A stretch of 64,000 nt of DNA from JANQGH01 sp039030175. Lineage in GTDB: Bacteria > Pseudomonadota > Alphaproteobacteria > DSM-16000 > Inquilinaceae. The notes under the pieces are model-generated. The model was not told where the DNA came from. It saw only the letters and a list, made by a program, of their open reading frames with translations, and did no database searches. Below are positions 44,354 through 53,618 of the stretch, piece after piece. A program made the translations under genes and the position numbers. The stretch lies in the NCBI GenBank assembly GCA_039030175.1, contig JBCCER010000001.1, positions 7,924-71,923 of the forward strand, read 5' to 3'. The stretch's first letter is position 1. Every line of letters starts with the position of its first letter.

Positions 44354-45451
44354 TCAACGTGTTGTACCAATTCGAACAGCCTCGACCACCCGGTCGATAT
44401 CACTATCGGAAAGGCCGTGATGGACGGGCAGTGCCAAAATCCGAGCGGCCAGATCTTCGGTAACGGGCAGGCTCATTTCGCCATATCGTTCAATGAAGAC
44501 CGGCTGCTGATGAAGACCGCGCGGGTAATGGACGGCGCTGCCAACGCCGTTGTCGCGCAAAAACTCGGAAAGACCGTCGCGTGATCGACCGAATGCGGCC
44601 TCGTCCACCAAGACGCAGAACTGGTGCCAGGCATGGCCCGCCTTGGGGGCGATGATTGGCAGGGTCAATCCGGGCGTTCCGGCCAGCCCTGCGAGAAGTC
44701 GATCGGCGTTTTTCCGCCTGCGGTCCAGCATCGCCGGCAGGCGCTTGAGCTGCTCGCGCCCAATCGCTGCTGTGATGTCGGTCATTCGATAATTGTAGCC
44801 TAGGACCGTGTGCAAATAGCGCTCCGGCATGCCGTGTTCGCGCAGCAACCGCAGCTGTCGGTCACTGTCGGCATTTTGGGTGCAGGTCACACCGCCTTCA
44901 CCGACGAACATATTTTTGCTCGGATAGAACGAGTAGGTGACATAGTCGCCAAACCCGCCGACGCCATGGCCGTCATATGTAGCGCCATGGGCCTGGGCAG
45001 CGTCCCAGACAATTTTCAGATTATGGCGTCCTGCCAAGTCCTGGACGGCTTCGATATCGCAAACATTACCGAAGAGATGGACCGGAACGATCGCGCGCGT
45101 TCGCTCAGTGACGCGGGATTCTGCGTCGGCGAGATCGATCGTCCACGTCGCTGGGTCGACATCGCACATAATGGGCACGCCGCCCGCCGCGATCACCATG
45201 GTGGCGGTGGAAATGAAGGTGAAGGAGGGTACCAACACCTCGTCGCCCGGCTCCAGGAAGTCGGCGAACGCTATATGCAATGCCGTGGAGCCGTTTACGT
45301 TCGCAATTGCATGCCGGGCCCCTACAAAGCGGCCAAACTCCTTCTCAAAGGACGCGACCTGCGGCCCTTGGCGCAACATTCCACTTTTGAGGACTTCGAC
45401 CGCAGCGCCGATCTCGGCTTCGGTTAGCTTGGTGTCCGCGATCCCGATCAT
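44354..45451 (-). CDS. DegT/DnrJ/EryC1/StrS family sugar aminotransferase
   Basis: A 365-residue PLP enzyme that typically aminates nucleotide-linked 4-keto-sugars. The Schiff-base Lys179 is in TYSFYPSKNMFVGEGGVTCT, Asp150 of VWDAAQAHGA binds the PLP nitrogen, and NVNGSTALHIA holds the phosphate. Likely makes an amino sugar for surface polysaccharide, in line with the other nucleotide-sugar genes nearby. Specificity cannot be set. Confidence 0.93.
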   Translation of the reverse strand: MIGIADTKLTEAEIGAAVEVLKSGMLRQGPQVASFEKEFGRFVGARHAIANVNGSTALHIAFADFLEPGDEVLVPSFTFISTATMVIAAGGVPIMCDVDPATWTIDLADAESRVTERTRAIVPVHLFGNVCDIEAVQDLAGRHNLKIVWDAAQAHGATYDGHGVGGFGDYVTYSFYPSKNMFVGEGGVTCTQNADSDRQLRLLREHGMPERYLHTVLGYNYRMTDITAAIGREQLKRLPAMLDRRRKNADRLLAGLAGTPGLTLPIIAPKAGHAWHQFCVLVDEAAFGRSRDGLSEFLRDNGVGSAVHYPRGLHQQPVFIERYGEMSLPVTEDLAARILALPVHHGLSDSDIDRVVEAVRIGTTR

Positions 45452-45475
45452 GATCAGCTCCTTGCCGTCACGATC

Positions 45476-46033
<558 letters not shown>

Positions 46034-46225
46034 GCGCCAATACTCTCCTGTTTCAAGCGTTCGCGCAGGACCGCCTTCATGGCCAATCCAAATGGTGCGC
46101 GCGAACCCAGCATAACAACTCTGCCAGGTCCAGCGTTGATTGACGGGCCGCCCAACTCTCGACCGCCTTGGTCTCAACGTGGTACCCACCCGGGTCCAAG
46201 TAAGATCGTTGTTCAGGGCCTTCAG

Positions 46226-47584
46226 ATGGCGGAGCCAGCGCAATCTCCTAACAGTCATTACGGCAGTCTGGCCGATCGGATCAGTTCCGGTACCGCGACA
46301 ATCGGCATCGTGGGGCTCGGCTATGTCGGTTTGCCACTGGCGATCGCATTTTCGTCGCAGGGTTTTCCTGTCGTTGGCATCGATATCGACTGGAGCAAGG
46401 TTGATGAATTGGCCGCTGGCCGTTCGTACATCGCTCATATTGCTGAAAGTGATGTGGCCGCTATGGCGACCTCGGGTCGGTTTCGGGCCACCTCCGATTT
46501 CGCGGCTTGCGCGGAGTTGGACGTCGCGATCCTGTGCGTGCCAACACCGCTTACCCGGCACCGCGAGCCGGACCTGTCCTATGTATGCGAGACCACCCGC
46601 TCAATCGCGCAGCATCTTCGTCCGGGTTGCCTCGTTGTGCTTGAATCCACGACCTATCCAGGCACGACCACGGGGGAGATCAAGCCGCTGCTCGAAGCCG
46701 CTGGTCTCAAATCCCGCGAAAACGTCTTTCTGGCCTATTCGCCCGAGCGTGAAGACCCGGGAAACATCGATCATTCGACCGCATCGATCCCGAAGGTGGT
46801 TGGCGCCGATGGCGACTTGGCGCTGAAGCTCGCCGTCGGCCTTTACGATCGGATCGTGCCGCGCACCGTGCCCGTATCGTCGCCCGATACGGCAGAGGCG
46901 GTGAAGCTGACCGAGAACATCTTTCGTGCCGTCAACATCGCATTGGTGAACGAGCTGAAAGTTGTCTTCGATGCGATGGGGGTAGACATCTGGGAGGTCA
47001 TCGAGGCCGCAAAAACCAAGCCATTCGGCTACATGCCCTTTTACCCGGGCCCTGGCCTCGGCGGACACTGCATTCCGATCGACCCATTCTACCTCACTTG
47101 GAAAGCGCGCGAATACGATATCGCGACCCGCTTCATCGAGTTGGCGGGCGAAGTCAACACCGCCATGCCGTCCTACGTGGTCGAAAAGCTAGCTCGTGCG
47201 TTGGACAGCCAAGCTGAGCGTGGGTTGAAGGGCGCCAAAATCCTCATTGTCGGTGTGGGCTACAAGAAGAATGTCGGCGATACCAGAGAGAGCCCGGCGT
47301 TGAAGATCTCTGAACTGCTGATGGCGAGGGGGGCTGAGATCGCTTTCATTGACCCTTACATTGAAGCCCTTCCGCCTCTTCGCCATTACCCTGAACTGGA
47401 GGGGCATCCCGTTCTTTCGTGGCGGGACGACGCGTCACTGTCGGGCTTCGACGCGGCGATCATTGTCACCGACCACGACGATGTCGACTATCAGCTGTTG
47501 GTTGATCGGGTCCCTCTGATCGTGGATACCCGGAATGTCCTGGCGCGAGGCGGCTTCATTTCATCGGGAATCGTCAACGCTTAA
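46226..47584 (+). CDS. Nucleotide-sugar 6-dehydrogenase, UDP-GlcNAc type
   Basis: A 452-residue NAD-dependent dehydrogenase oxidising C6 of a UDP-sugar to a uronic acid. Rossmann motif VGLGYVGLPLA at 29-39, catalytic Cys282 in GPGLGGHCIPIDPFYL, and RSYIAHI near residue 66, the WbpA/TviB-type feature that suggests UDP-N-acetylglucosamine rather than UDP-glucose. ATG at 46226 gives a normal length; an upstream ATG at 46079 adds an unlikely Pro-rich leader. It is probably part of surface polysaccharide synthesis. Confidence 0.92.
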   Translation: MAEPAQSPNSHYGSLADRISSGTATIGIVGLGYVGLPLAIAFSSQGFPVVGIDIDWSKVDELAAGRSYIAHIAESDVAAMATSGRFRATSDFAACAELDVAILCVPTPLTRHREPDLSYVCETTRSIAQHLRPGCLVVLESTTYPGTTTGEIKPLLEAAGLKSRENVFLAYSPEREDPGNIDHSTASIPKVVGADGDLALKLAVGLYDRIVPRTVPVSSPDTAEAVKLTENIFRAVNIALVNELKVVFDAMGVDIWEVIEAAKTKPFGYMPFYPGPGLGGHCIPIDPFYLTWKAREYDIATRFIELAGEVNTAMPSYVVEKLARALDSQAERGLKGAKILIVGVGYKKNVGDTRESPALKISELLMARGAEIAFIDPYIEALPPLRHYPELEGHPVLSWRDDASLSGFDAAIIVTDHDDVDYQLLVDRVPLIVDTRNVLARGGFISSGIVNA

Positions 47585-47605
47585 GCTCAACAACAGCTGG
47601 GCCGA

Positions 47606-48346
47606 TCAAACCGGTTTCTCCGCGCTCAGAACGATGCAGCAGGGGTTGTCGAGATACCACTGGACCTTTGGTGTCAGATCGAGCTGATCCGCCGCCAAGG
47701 CTAGTTTGTGCCATCTGACGTTTCTAAGACCGGCTTGATGCAGGGCGTCCTCGTGCTCTTGCTTCGTCCACTGCCACAACGGGACCTGCAGTTCGCCGAT
47801 GACTAACCGGTATTCCGGCGGCGCGACGGGGTCGTAGCGAAAACCGAACAGCTGCTCCAACCTCGGCTCTTGGGGCTCAAAGCGGCTTTCCGGACTGACA
47901 GTAAAGGTAACAAACCGGCCGCCCGGCTTCAGGTTTCTCGCAATGAGCCGGCACATCTGTCCCAGTTCGTCGAGATCCGCAGCGTAGTGCAGGAGATAGA
48001 GCGCCGTCACCAGGTCGACGGGCGAAGCCAGCGCAAACGTCTCGTCGCGAGCGTCTAGCTGACGATAGCTTAGGCCAGGATAGTAGGGGCCTGGTCCACC
48101 CGGTTCATTCTGCTCCAAGGCTCGTGCGATCATCTCGCCTGAGATGTCGAGGCCAATGACCGAATTGGCACCGCGTTCCATCAAAACGCGCGACAGGCGC
48201 CCCTCGCCGCAGGCAAGGTCAAGAATGTTCAGGCCAGCCACCGGTCCGATAGTTTCTAGGAAAACGGGCCATTCCACATAGGCGTAGAGGCTGTCGGTCT
48301 TTGCCCAGTCCTGATAGCTGTCCGTATTCTCGTCGTAGTCCGCCAT
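47606..48346 (-). CDS. Class I SAM-dependent methyltransferase
   Basis: A 246-residue methyltransferase with the SAM-binding motif LNILDLACGEGRLSRVLMERGA (motif I in LDLACGEG, near residue 40) and VIGLDISGEMI (acidic motif II). A conserved LVTALYLLHYAAD stretch follows. Substrate cannot be read. It is convergent to the dehydrogenase gene with a 21-base gap and divergent from phnM. Confidence 0.9.
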   Translation of the reverse strand: MADYDENTDSYQDWAKTDSLYAYVEWPVFLETIGPVAGLNILDLACGEGRLSRVLMERGANSVIGLDISGEMIARALEQNEPGGPGPYYPGLSYRQLDARDETFALASPVDLVTALYLLHYAADLDELGQMCRLIARNLKPGGRFVTFTVSPESRFEPQEPRLEQLFGFRYDPVAPPEYRLVIGELQVPLWQWTKQEHEDALHQAGLRNVRWHKLALAADQLDLTPKVQWYLDNPCCIVLSAEKPV

Positions 48347-48534
48347 GAGAGTCGGTCCGTCGTTGAGGGGAGGTTGCCTAACGGGAAATCCGCAGCCAAA
48401 TTTTGCGTCATCCTGGCAACAGGCTTGCGATCAATGCGTCTGTGATCGCGAGGGTTTCGCGCATATGATCGCGAATCGAGTGTCACTGCACAAGCCAGAG
48501 CCAATCCACCACACGGGAAAGGAACGCTGACTTA

Positions 48535-49674
48535 ATGACCGGCCTGGTAGTCACCAATGCCCGCATCGTCACCGAAGATTCGATTCTGACCGGTAGTTTG
48601 CGCGTTGATGACGGTGAGATTCAGCAGATCGACGAATCAGTGTCGTCCGACCCTTCGGCAATCGATTTCGACGATGATTTTTTGCTGCCCGGCCTGGTCG
48701 AACTGCACACCGACAATGTGGAAAAGCACCTTGTGCCCCGCGCAGGCGTGCGCTGGCCGCACCCGCTTGCCGCAATGGTCGCCCACGACAATCAGGTGAT
48801 TGGTGCAGGAATCACCACCGTGTTGGATGCGCTTGCGGTTGGCGAATACCGCAGCGGTGGTGAGCGGCGCGAAATTATCGCGGAATCGATCGACGCGCTC
48901 TATCGCGGCAGCAGGGATGATCTGTTCCGTGCCGACCATTTCTTGCATCTACGCTGTGAAGTCTCCGACCGGGGCGTCATCGATATGGCTGAGCCTTATC
49001 TCGATCATCCGCTTTTGCGCATGTTCTCGGTCATGGACCACACGCCGGGCCAAAGGCAGTTCAGCGATCTTGAGTCGTTTCGGCGCTTTCGAATGCGCGC
49101 GGGGACACCAGAGCGCGATGTCGATCGCGAGATTGCCCAGCTTCGCGCGACGCAAGATGATGTCGCCCACCGTCATCGGGAGATTGTCTTGAGATGGGGC
49201 CGCGAAAGAGGGCTGCCCGTCGCCAGTCATGACGATGCAACAGAAGCGCACATTGCCGAAGCGGTCGCCGATGGCATTTCGATCGCAGAATTCCCGACCA
49301 CCGATATTGCAGCGCGAAGGGCGCGAGAAGCAGGAATTCGGGTCGTCATGGGGGCGCCGAATGTCGTTCGTGGCGGCTCGCATTCGGGGAACGTAGCGGC
49401 GATGACGCTGGCACAATATGGGCTACTCGATGCGCTTTCGTCGGACTACGCACCTAAGAGCCTGCTGCACGCTGCGTTTTTGGTGGTCAACGATGCCGGT
49501 ATGCGGTTGCCCGACGCTATCGCCTTGGTAACCCGCAACCCGGCCGAGATGATCGGATTTGCCGATCGGGGTAGCATCGCGCCCGGCAAGCGTGCCGACC
49601 TAATACGGGTGAAGCTGGTCGACGGCTTGCCGATCGTTCGCAATGTCTGGGTGGCCGGGAACCGGGTTCTTTAG
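48535..49674 (+). CDS. phnM: Alpha-D-ribose 1-methylphosphonate 5-triphosphate diphosphatase
   Basis: A 379-residue amidohydrolase-fold enzyme of the C-P lyase pathway. The metal-binding LVELHTDNVEKH (residues 54-65), VMDHTPGQRQF, ASHDDATEAHI, VMGAPNVVRGGSHSGN and LSSDYAPKSLL all match PhnM. In known pathways it releases pyrophosphate before PhnJ breaks the C-P bond. No other phn gene is in the window, so it is an orphan here. Its stop overlaps the opposite HutF-like gene stop. Confidence 0.93.
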   Translation: MTGLVVTNARIVTEDSILTGSLRVDDGEIQQIDESVSSDPSAIDFDDDFLLPGLVELHTDNVEKHLVPRAGVRWPHPLAAMVAHDNQVIGAGITTVLDALAVGEYRSGGERREIIAESIDALYRGSRDDLFRADHFLHLRCEVSDRGVIDMAEPYLDHPLLRMFSVMDHTPGQRQFSDLESFRRFRMRAGTPERDVDREIAQLRATQDDVAHRHREIVLRWGRERGLPVASHDDATEAHIAEAVADGISIAEFPTTDIAARRAREAGIRVVMGAPNVVRGGSHSGNVAAMTLAQYGLLDALSSDYAPKSLLHAAFLVVNDAGMRLPDAIALVTRNPAEMIGFADRGSIAPGKRADLIRVKLVDGLPIVRNVWVAGNRVL

Positions 49675-50984
49675 GGCTCGATCTGATTGATCGCGTCTCG
49701 ATAGGCGTCGAGCACGGGTTCCTCCTCGGCGTGGTACCCATCACGGATGACCCATTCTCCGCCAATCATGACGTCACGGACGGGATTTGCGCCGCCGGAA
49801 AAGACCAAAGATTGCAGAATAGCGTCACTCTCGGCGTCCAAGAGCGAGGGATGGTCGCGGTCCAAGACCAACCAATCGGCCGGCAGTCCTGTCGCAAGTC
49901 CGGTCTCGACAGACCCGGTTGCTTGACCGCCGCCAGAGACCAAACGGCTGAACAGATCAGGCCCTTTTGCCATCAGCCGATAGCGCACCATCAACGCGCG
50001 GATCTCTTCAAATGGGCTCGCGGTTAGCGGTGCGCCTGCACCAATCGCCAAATTGCCGCCCACCGCGAGATAGGCGGCCATGGGGAAGGGGGCCAAGTTC
50101 AGGGCGGATGAGAATATGGGGCATAAGGCTATCACCGCGTCGCTGGATGCAAGTTGGGTCGCTTCTTCTGGTGTTATCTGGCTGGCATGCACCAGGCACC
50201 ATCTCCCGTCGATTGGTGTTTCGGACAACAGCCAGTCCACGAGCCGGTCGTCCAAAAGCATGCCGATTTCGGTGGTATCTCGCAGATCGGCGGCCAGGCT
50301 GAGATGGATCGGTGCCATCTCGTATTGAGCCTGCTTGCCGGCCACAGCCATCGCCAGATGTTCTGGACCCACGGCAGGCAGGGAGCAAACAGCCAATCCG
50401 ATCCGCAGATTGGCCTCGTCCCCGAACTGGGCGTGCAGAGAGCCGGTCATGGCGAGCAGATCGTCGACATCCAGCCTTCCGCGCATGCCCGCCTCACCTG
50501 CTCGATCCAGCGCGGGGAGCAGCGTCAGGCGGATGCCGACTTGGTGGGCGGCGGCGATAATCCGTTGCGATATCTCGGTTGTGTCGGCGTAGTGTTGGCC
50601 GTGGGGCGTTCGGAAAATCGACTGAACCTCGCCGACGTTCGTGAAGCCTAGCTTAACCATCTCCAGGTAGGCCTGGGCGTGGATGGCCTCGATCTCATCC
50701 GGCCCTAGGTCATTCAGCAGAGCATTGGCTTTGGTTCGCCAGGTGTGCAGCGCACCGCTATGCGTGGCGAACGCATCCGGACGTCCCGCGACGGCCCGCA
50801 AACATGAGTGACAATGGGCGTTGGTGAGCCCTGGGATGACCGAACCTGAGAGCTTCTCTGTATCGGCGTCAGGTTCGAGATCGGTATGGATGCCGGCGAT
50901 AAACCCCAGTTCGTCGACGTCAAACAGGACAGCCTCGGCCCATCCGTCGGCCAACAAAGCGGATTCGGCGAAATAGCGAGCCAT
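49671..50984 (-). CDS. Divergent amidohydrolase, HutF-like, with altered active site
   Basis: A 437-residue protein aligning along its length with formimidoylglutamate deiminase (HutF): MARYFAESALLADGWAE start, the first metal motif NAHCHS (His57, His59), ALHTWR, WCLVHAS and the SPFEEIRAL tail. Other conserved sites are changed: the HIHIAE His is Ser229, VHATH has become VHASQ (Gln269), GSDSH has become GAGAP (315-319), and APHSLR has become AVCSLP. Normal HutF activity is therefore unlikely. It could be a structural or regulatory protein or a hydrolase with new chemistry. ATG 50984 matches the HutF start; GTG 51005 is open. Confidence 0.85.
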   Translation of the reverse strand: MARYFAESALLADGWAEAVLFDVDELGFIAGIHTDLEPDADTEKLSGSVIPGLTNAHCHSCLRAVAGRPDAFATHSGALHTWRTKANALLNDLGPDEIEAIHAQAYLEMVKLGFTNVGEVQSIFRTPHGQHYADTTEISQRIIAAAHQVGIRLTLLPALDRAGEAGMRGRLDVDDLLAMTGSLHAQFGDEANLRIGLAVCSLPAVGPEHLAMAVAGKQAQYEMAPIHLSLAADLRDTTEIGMLLDDRLVDWLLSETPIDGRWCLVHASQITPEEATQLASSDAVIALCPIFSSALNLAPFPMAAYLAVGGNLAIGAGAPLTASPFEEIRALMVRYRLMAKGPDLFSRLVSGGGQATGSVETGLATGLPADWLVLDRDHPSLLDAESDAILQSLVFSGGANPVRDVMIGGEWVIRDGYHAEEEPVLDAYRDAINQIEP

Positions 50985-51015
50985 GGACCGAGGGTGCGGC
51001 GGCACTTCGCTTCGG

Positions 51016-52002
51016 TCAAGTCGAGCGGCGAACGAACCTTCCGCCGTCTGTCGCTTGGTACCACGCCACGAAACGTGGGATACCTTCTTCGAGAGTTGTC
51101 TTTGGGTCGAAGCCCAGTTCTTGACGGCTAGTGTCGATGTCAGCGTAGGTGCGCGTCACGTCGCCTGGCTGCAGAGGTGCCGCCTCGACAAGTGCTTTTC
51201 GCCCGACGGCCTTTTCGATGGTCTCAACCAACTTTGTTACTGTCTCTGTTCTGTTGTTGCCCAGATTGTAGACTTGGTGTCGGCTTTCGGGCGTTGCGTC
51301 CACGGCCCCCAGGATTCCTGCCACGATATCGTCGATGTAAGTGAAATCACGCTGCGGGCGACCGCCATCGTAAAGTGTCAGGGGGATCCCCTCGGTGATT
51401 GCATTCGTGAACAGGTAGTAGGCCATGTCTGGTCGCCCCCAGGGACCATACACCGTGAAAAACCGCAGACCTGTAATCGGTAAGCCGTAAAGATGGTGAT
51501 AGGATTCTGCGATCAGTTCGCCGGATCGTTTCGTGGCCGCATAGAGCGACACAGGTTTGTCCGCCCGGTCAATCACGGCAAACGGCACCTTGGTATTCGC
51601 GCCATAGACGGACGAGGAACTGGCATAGATGAAGCACTCTAGCTTCGGCAGCGCTCTGGCCGCTTCCAGCATGGCGGTCTGGCCAAGAACGTTGGCGCGT
51701 ATGTAGTCGAACGGAGCTTTCAGCGAGTAGCGCACGCCTGCCTGCGCGGCTAGGTGAATGATCCGGGTGGCTTCGGGGCGGCCGGCGATGAGATCGACGA
51801 TGGCAGTAGGGTCGGCGACATCCGTCTTGCTAAAGCTGAAGCCGGCGTGTTGCGTCAGGCGATCCAGTCTCGCTTGCTTCAGCCGCGTATCGTAGTAGGC
51901 GTTCAAGGTATCGACGCCGATAACCTCATCGCCTCGAGCCAACAGCGCCTCGGCGACATGCATGCCGATAAAGCCCGCCGCGCCGGTGATCAATACAGCC
52001 AT
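51016..52002 (-). CDS. NAD-dependent epimerase/dehydratase, UDP-glucuronate 4-epimerase-like
   Basis: A 328-residue short-chain dehydrogenase/reductase of the extended class. The NAD loop GAAGFIG is at 7-13, the catalytic YxxxK at Tyr154-Lys158 (LYAATKRSGE) with Ser in YASSSSVYG, and GVDTLNAYYDTRLKQARL and FFTVYGPWGRPDMAYYLFT are the UDP-glucuronate 4-epimerase pattern. It may act on the product of the UDP-sugar dehydrogenase encoded 3.4 kb away. It is followed by the HutF-like gene. Confidence 0.92.
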   Translation of the reverse strand: MAVLITGAAGFIGMHVAEALLARGDEVIGVDTLNAYYDTRLKQARLDRLTQHAGFSFSKTDVADPTAIVDLIAGRPEATRIIHLAAQAGVRYSLKAPFDYIRANVLGQTAMLEAARALPKLECFIYASSSSVYGANTKVPFAVIDRADKPVSLYAATKRSGELIAESYHHLYGLPITGLRFFTVYGPWGRPDMAYYLFTNAITEGIPLTLYDGGRPQRDFTYIDDIVAGILGAVDATPESRHQVYNLGNNRTETVTKLVETIEKAVGRKALVEAAPLQPGDVTRTYADIDTSRQELGFDPKTTLEEGIPRFVAWYQATDGGRFVRRST

Positions 52003-52232
52003 GATCTGACTATTCCGCTATAGAGATGCCGATCTGGCCGCCGGACCGCCGTTGGAGGCGGCCGCGCCGGGTCGGCCAATTTCCATACGGTCTATAGTGG
52101 AGCCTCTGCCCTCCCAGCAACCCGATTAGCCAATTGCCGCGTTGGGGAATAGCGCGGTTGAGTTCCCGGCCGCGCTATGGGTTAAGTTCGCGTCCAACGA
52201 ATCCAGTGCGTTTCAAGCAGATTGAACTACCG

Positions 52233-53618
52233 ATGCCCGATCCATCCGCAGCTAATATCCGCTCAATTCAGCCAGTGATCTTGTCCGGCGGTTCAGGGAC
52301 CCGTTTGTGGCCGATCTCGCGGCAGGCGCTGCCCAAGCAGTTTCTGCCATTGGTCGGGGGGCACAGCCTGCTAGCAGAGACCCTGTTGCGTTCAGAGCGT
52401 TGTGTGCCGGCTGGTCGTCCGGCTGAGAAGGCGATGATCGTCGCCAACGAGAATCATCGAGACCTGGTCGCAACCGCCTTGCAACATGTCGAGCGGCCCG
52501 GCTGCCGCTTGTTGCTTGAACCAATCGGACGCAATACGGCCCCGGCGATCGCGCTCGCGGCGAGATATTGCCTGGCAACCGGGCAGAACCCGTTAATGCT
52601 GGTGTTGCCCTCCGATCATACGATCGGACTAGAAGATGCCTTTACGACAGCGCTGGTGCGGGCAGCGCAGGCGGCCGATGCAGGGTGGCTTGTCACTTTT
52701 GGAATCGAGCCTGACAGGCCCGAGTCAGGGTATGGCTACATCCGCGCAGGCGCTGCGCTATCGAGCCTCGAATGTGTGTTCGGTATCGAACGCTTCGTGG
52801 AAAAACCGTCGACGGAGGAGGCGGCGTCCCTACTTCAGCAAGGCGGGTGGAGTTGGAACAGCGGCATGTTCCTGTTTGGCGCAAGCGAACTTTGGGAGGA
52901 ACTCGCCAGGCTGGCGCCGAATATCGCCGCTGAGGTCGAAAAAGCGGTCGGTGACGGCGTTGATGATGGTCGAGAGTTCCGACCAGCCGCCGATCACTTT
53001 GCCAAGTCTCCGGCGGCCCCTATCGATGTTGCGGTAATGGAGAAGACGGGCCTGGGCGCCGTTGTGCCGGCCGACCTAGGGTGGAGCGACATTGGCGGTT
53101 GGCAGGCTCTCCATCAAATTTCGCCAAAGGACAATGCGGGGTCGGTTCGTATCGGAGACGTCCATTCGGAAGGCGCGGTCGACAGCTACCTGCGAGGCGA
53201 GGGGACGAAGCTCGTCGCGCTGGGCGTGTCAAACCTTGCGGTGGTCGCAACGCCAGACGCCGTCTTGGTCAGCGACATTAACAGCGCCGGCGCAATCAAG
53301 GAAATCGCCGAGAAGCTTTCTCGCGATAAGAGCGCCGCAGCGCTTTATCCAACCGAGATGGCGTTCCCTTGGGGTGAAGTCCGCACGCTCGACAGGCAGG
53401 TAGGGCGCCACATCCTGAAGGTCTCCATCGCACCAGGCGAAACCGCGGAGCGTCTGGGGCCGGTCGACGGTCTGATTGCCCTGGACAGCCCGACTCGTCT
53501 TACGATTGACGGCCGCGAGGTCGCCGTCGACCCAAACGCCGTGCTTGCTGTTCGCGATAGCTATCTGGTCGAGTCTGGAGGAGAAAAGACGGAACTGATC
53601 GAGGTTCGCGGCGATTAA
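52233..53618 (+). CDS. manC: Mannose-1-phosphate guanylyltransferase (ManC-type) with a degenerate cupin domain
   Basis: A 461-residue protein making GDP-mannose. The nucleotidyltransferase half has LSGGSGTRLWPISRQALPKQFLPL (read in parts) and the FVEKPS motif. The C-terminal part keeps the PMI-type cupin outline (FPWGEVRTLD, VSIAPGET, TELIEV), but the metal-binding HHHRAEHW of bifunctional enzymes is absent, and so is the later His. It is therefore probably only a GDP-mannose pyrophosphorylase. ATG at 52233 gives the family N terminus. Its stop overlaps the rfbC stop. Confidence 0.9.
   Translation: MPDPSAANIRSIQPVILSGGSGTRLWPISRQALPKQFLPLVGGHSLLAETLLRSERCVPAGRPAEKAMIVANENHRDLVATALQHVERPGCRLLLEPIGRNTAPAIALAARYCLATGQNPLMLVLPSDHTIGLEDAFTTALVRAAQAADAGWLVTFGIEPDRPESGYGYIRAGAALSSLECVFGIERFVEKPSTEEAASLLQQGGWSWNSGMFLFGASELWEELARLAPNIAAEVEKAVGDGVDDGREFRPAADHFAKSPAAPIDVAVMEKTGLGAVVPADLGWSDIGGWQALHQISPKDNAGSVRIGDVHSEGAVDSYLRGEGTKLVALGVSNLAVVATPDAVLVSDINSAGAIKEIAEKLSRDKSAAALYPTEMAFPWGEVRTLDRQVGRHILKVSIAPGETAERLGPVDGLIALDSPTRLTIDGREVAVDPNAVLAVRDSYLVESGGEKTELIEVRGD

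Noticed and set aside
46034..46561. Upstream extension of the cyclophilin frame
   Set aside because: Overlaps the start of the opposite dehydrogenase gene; the GTG at 46033 has a good ribosome site and leads straight into a signal peptide.
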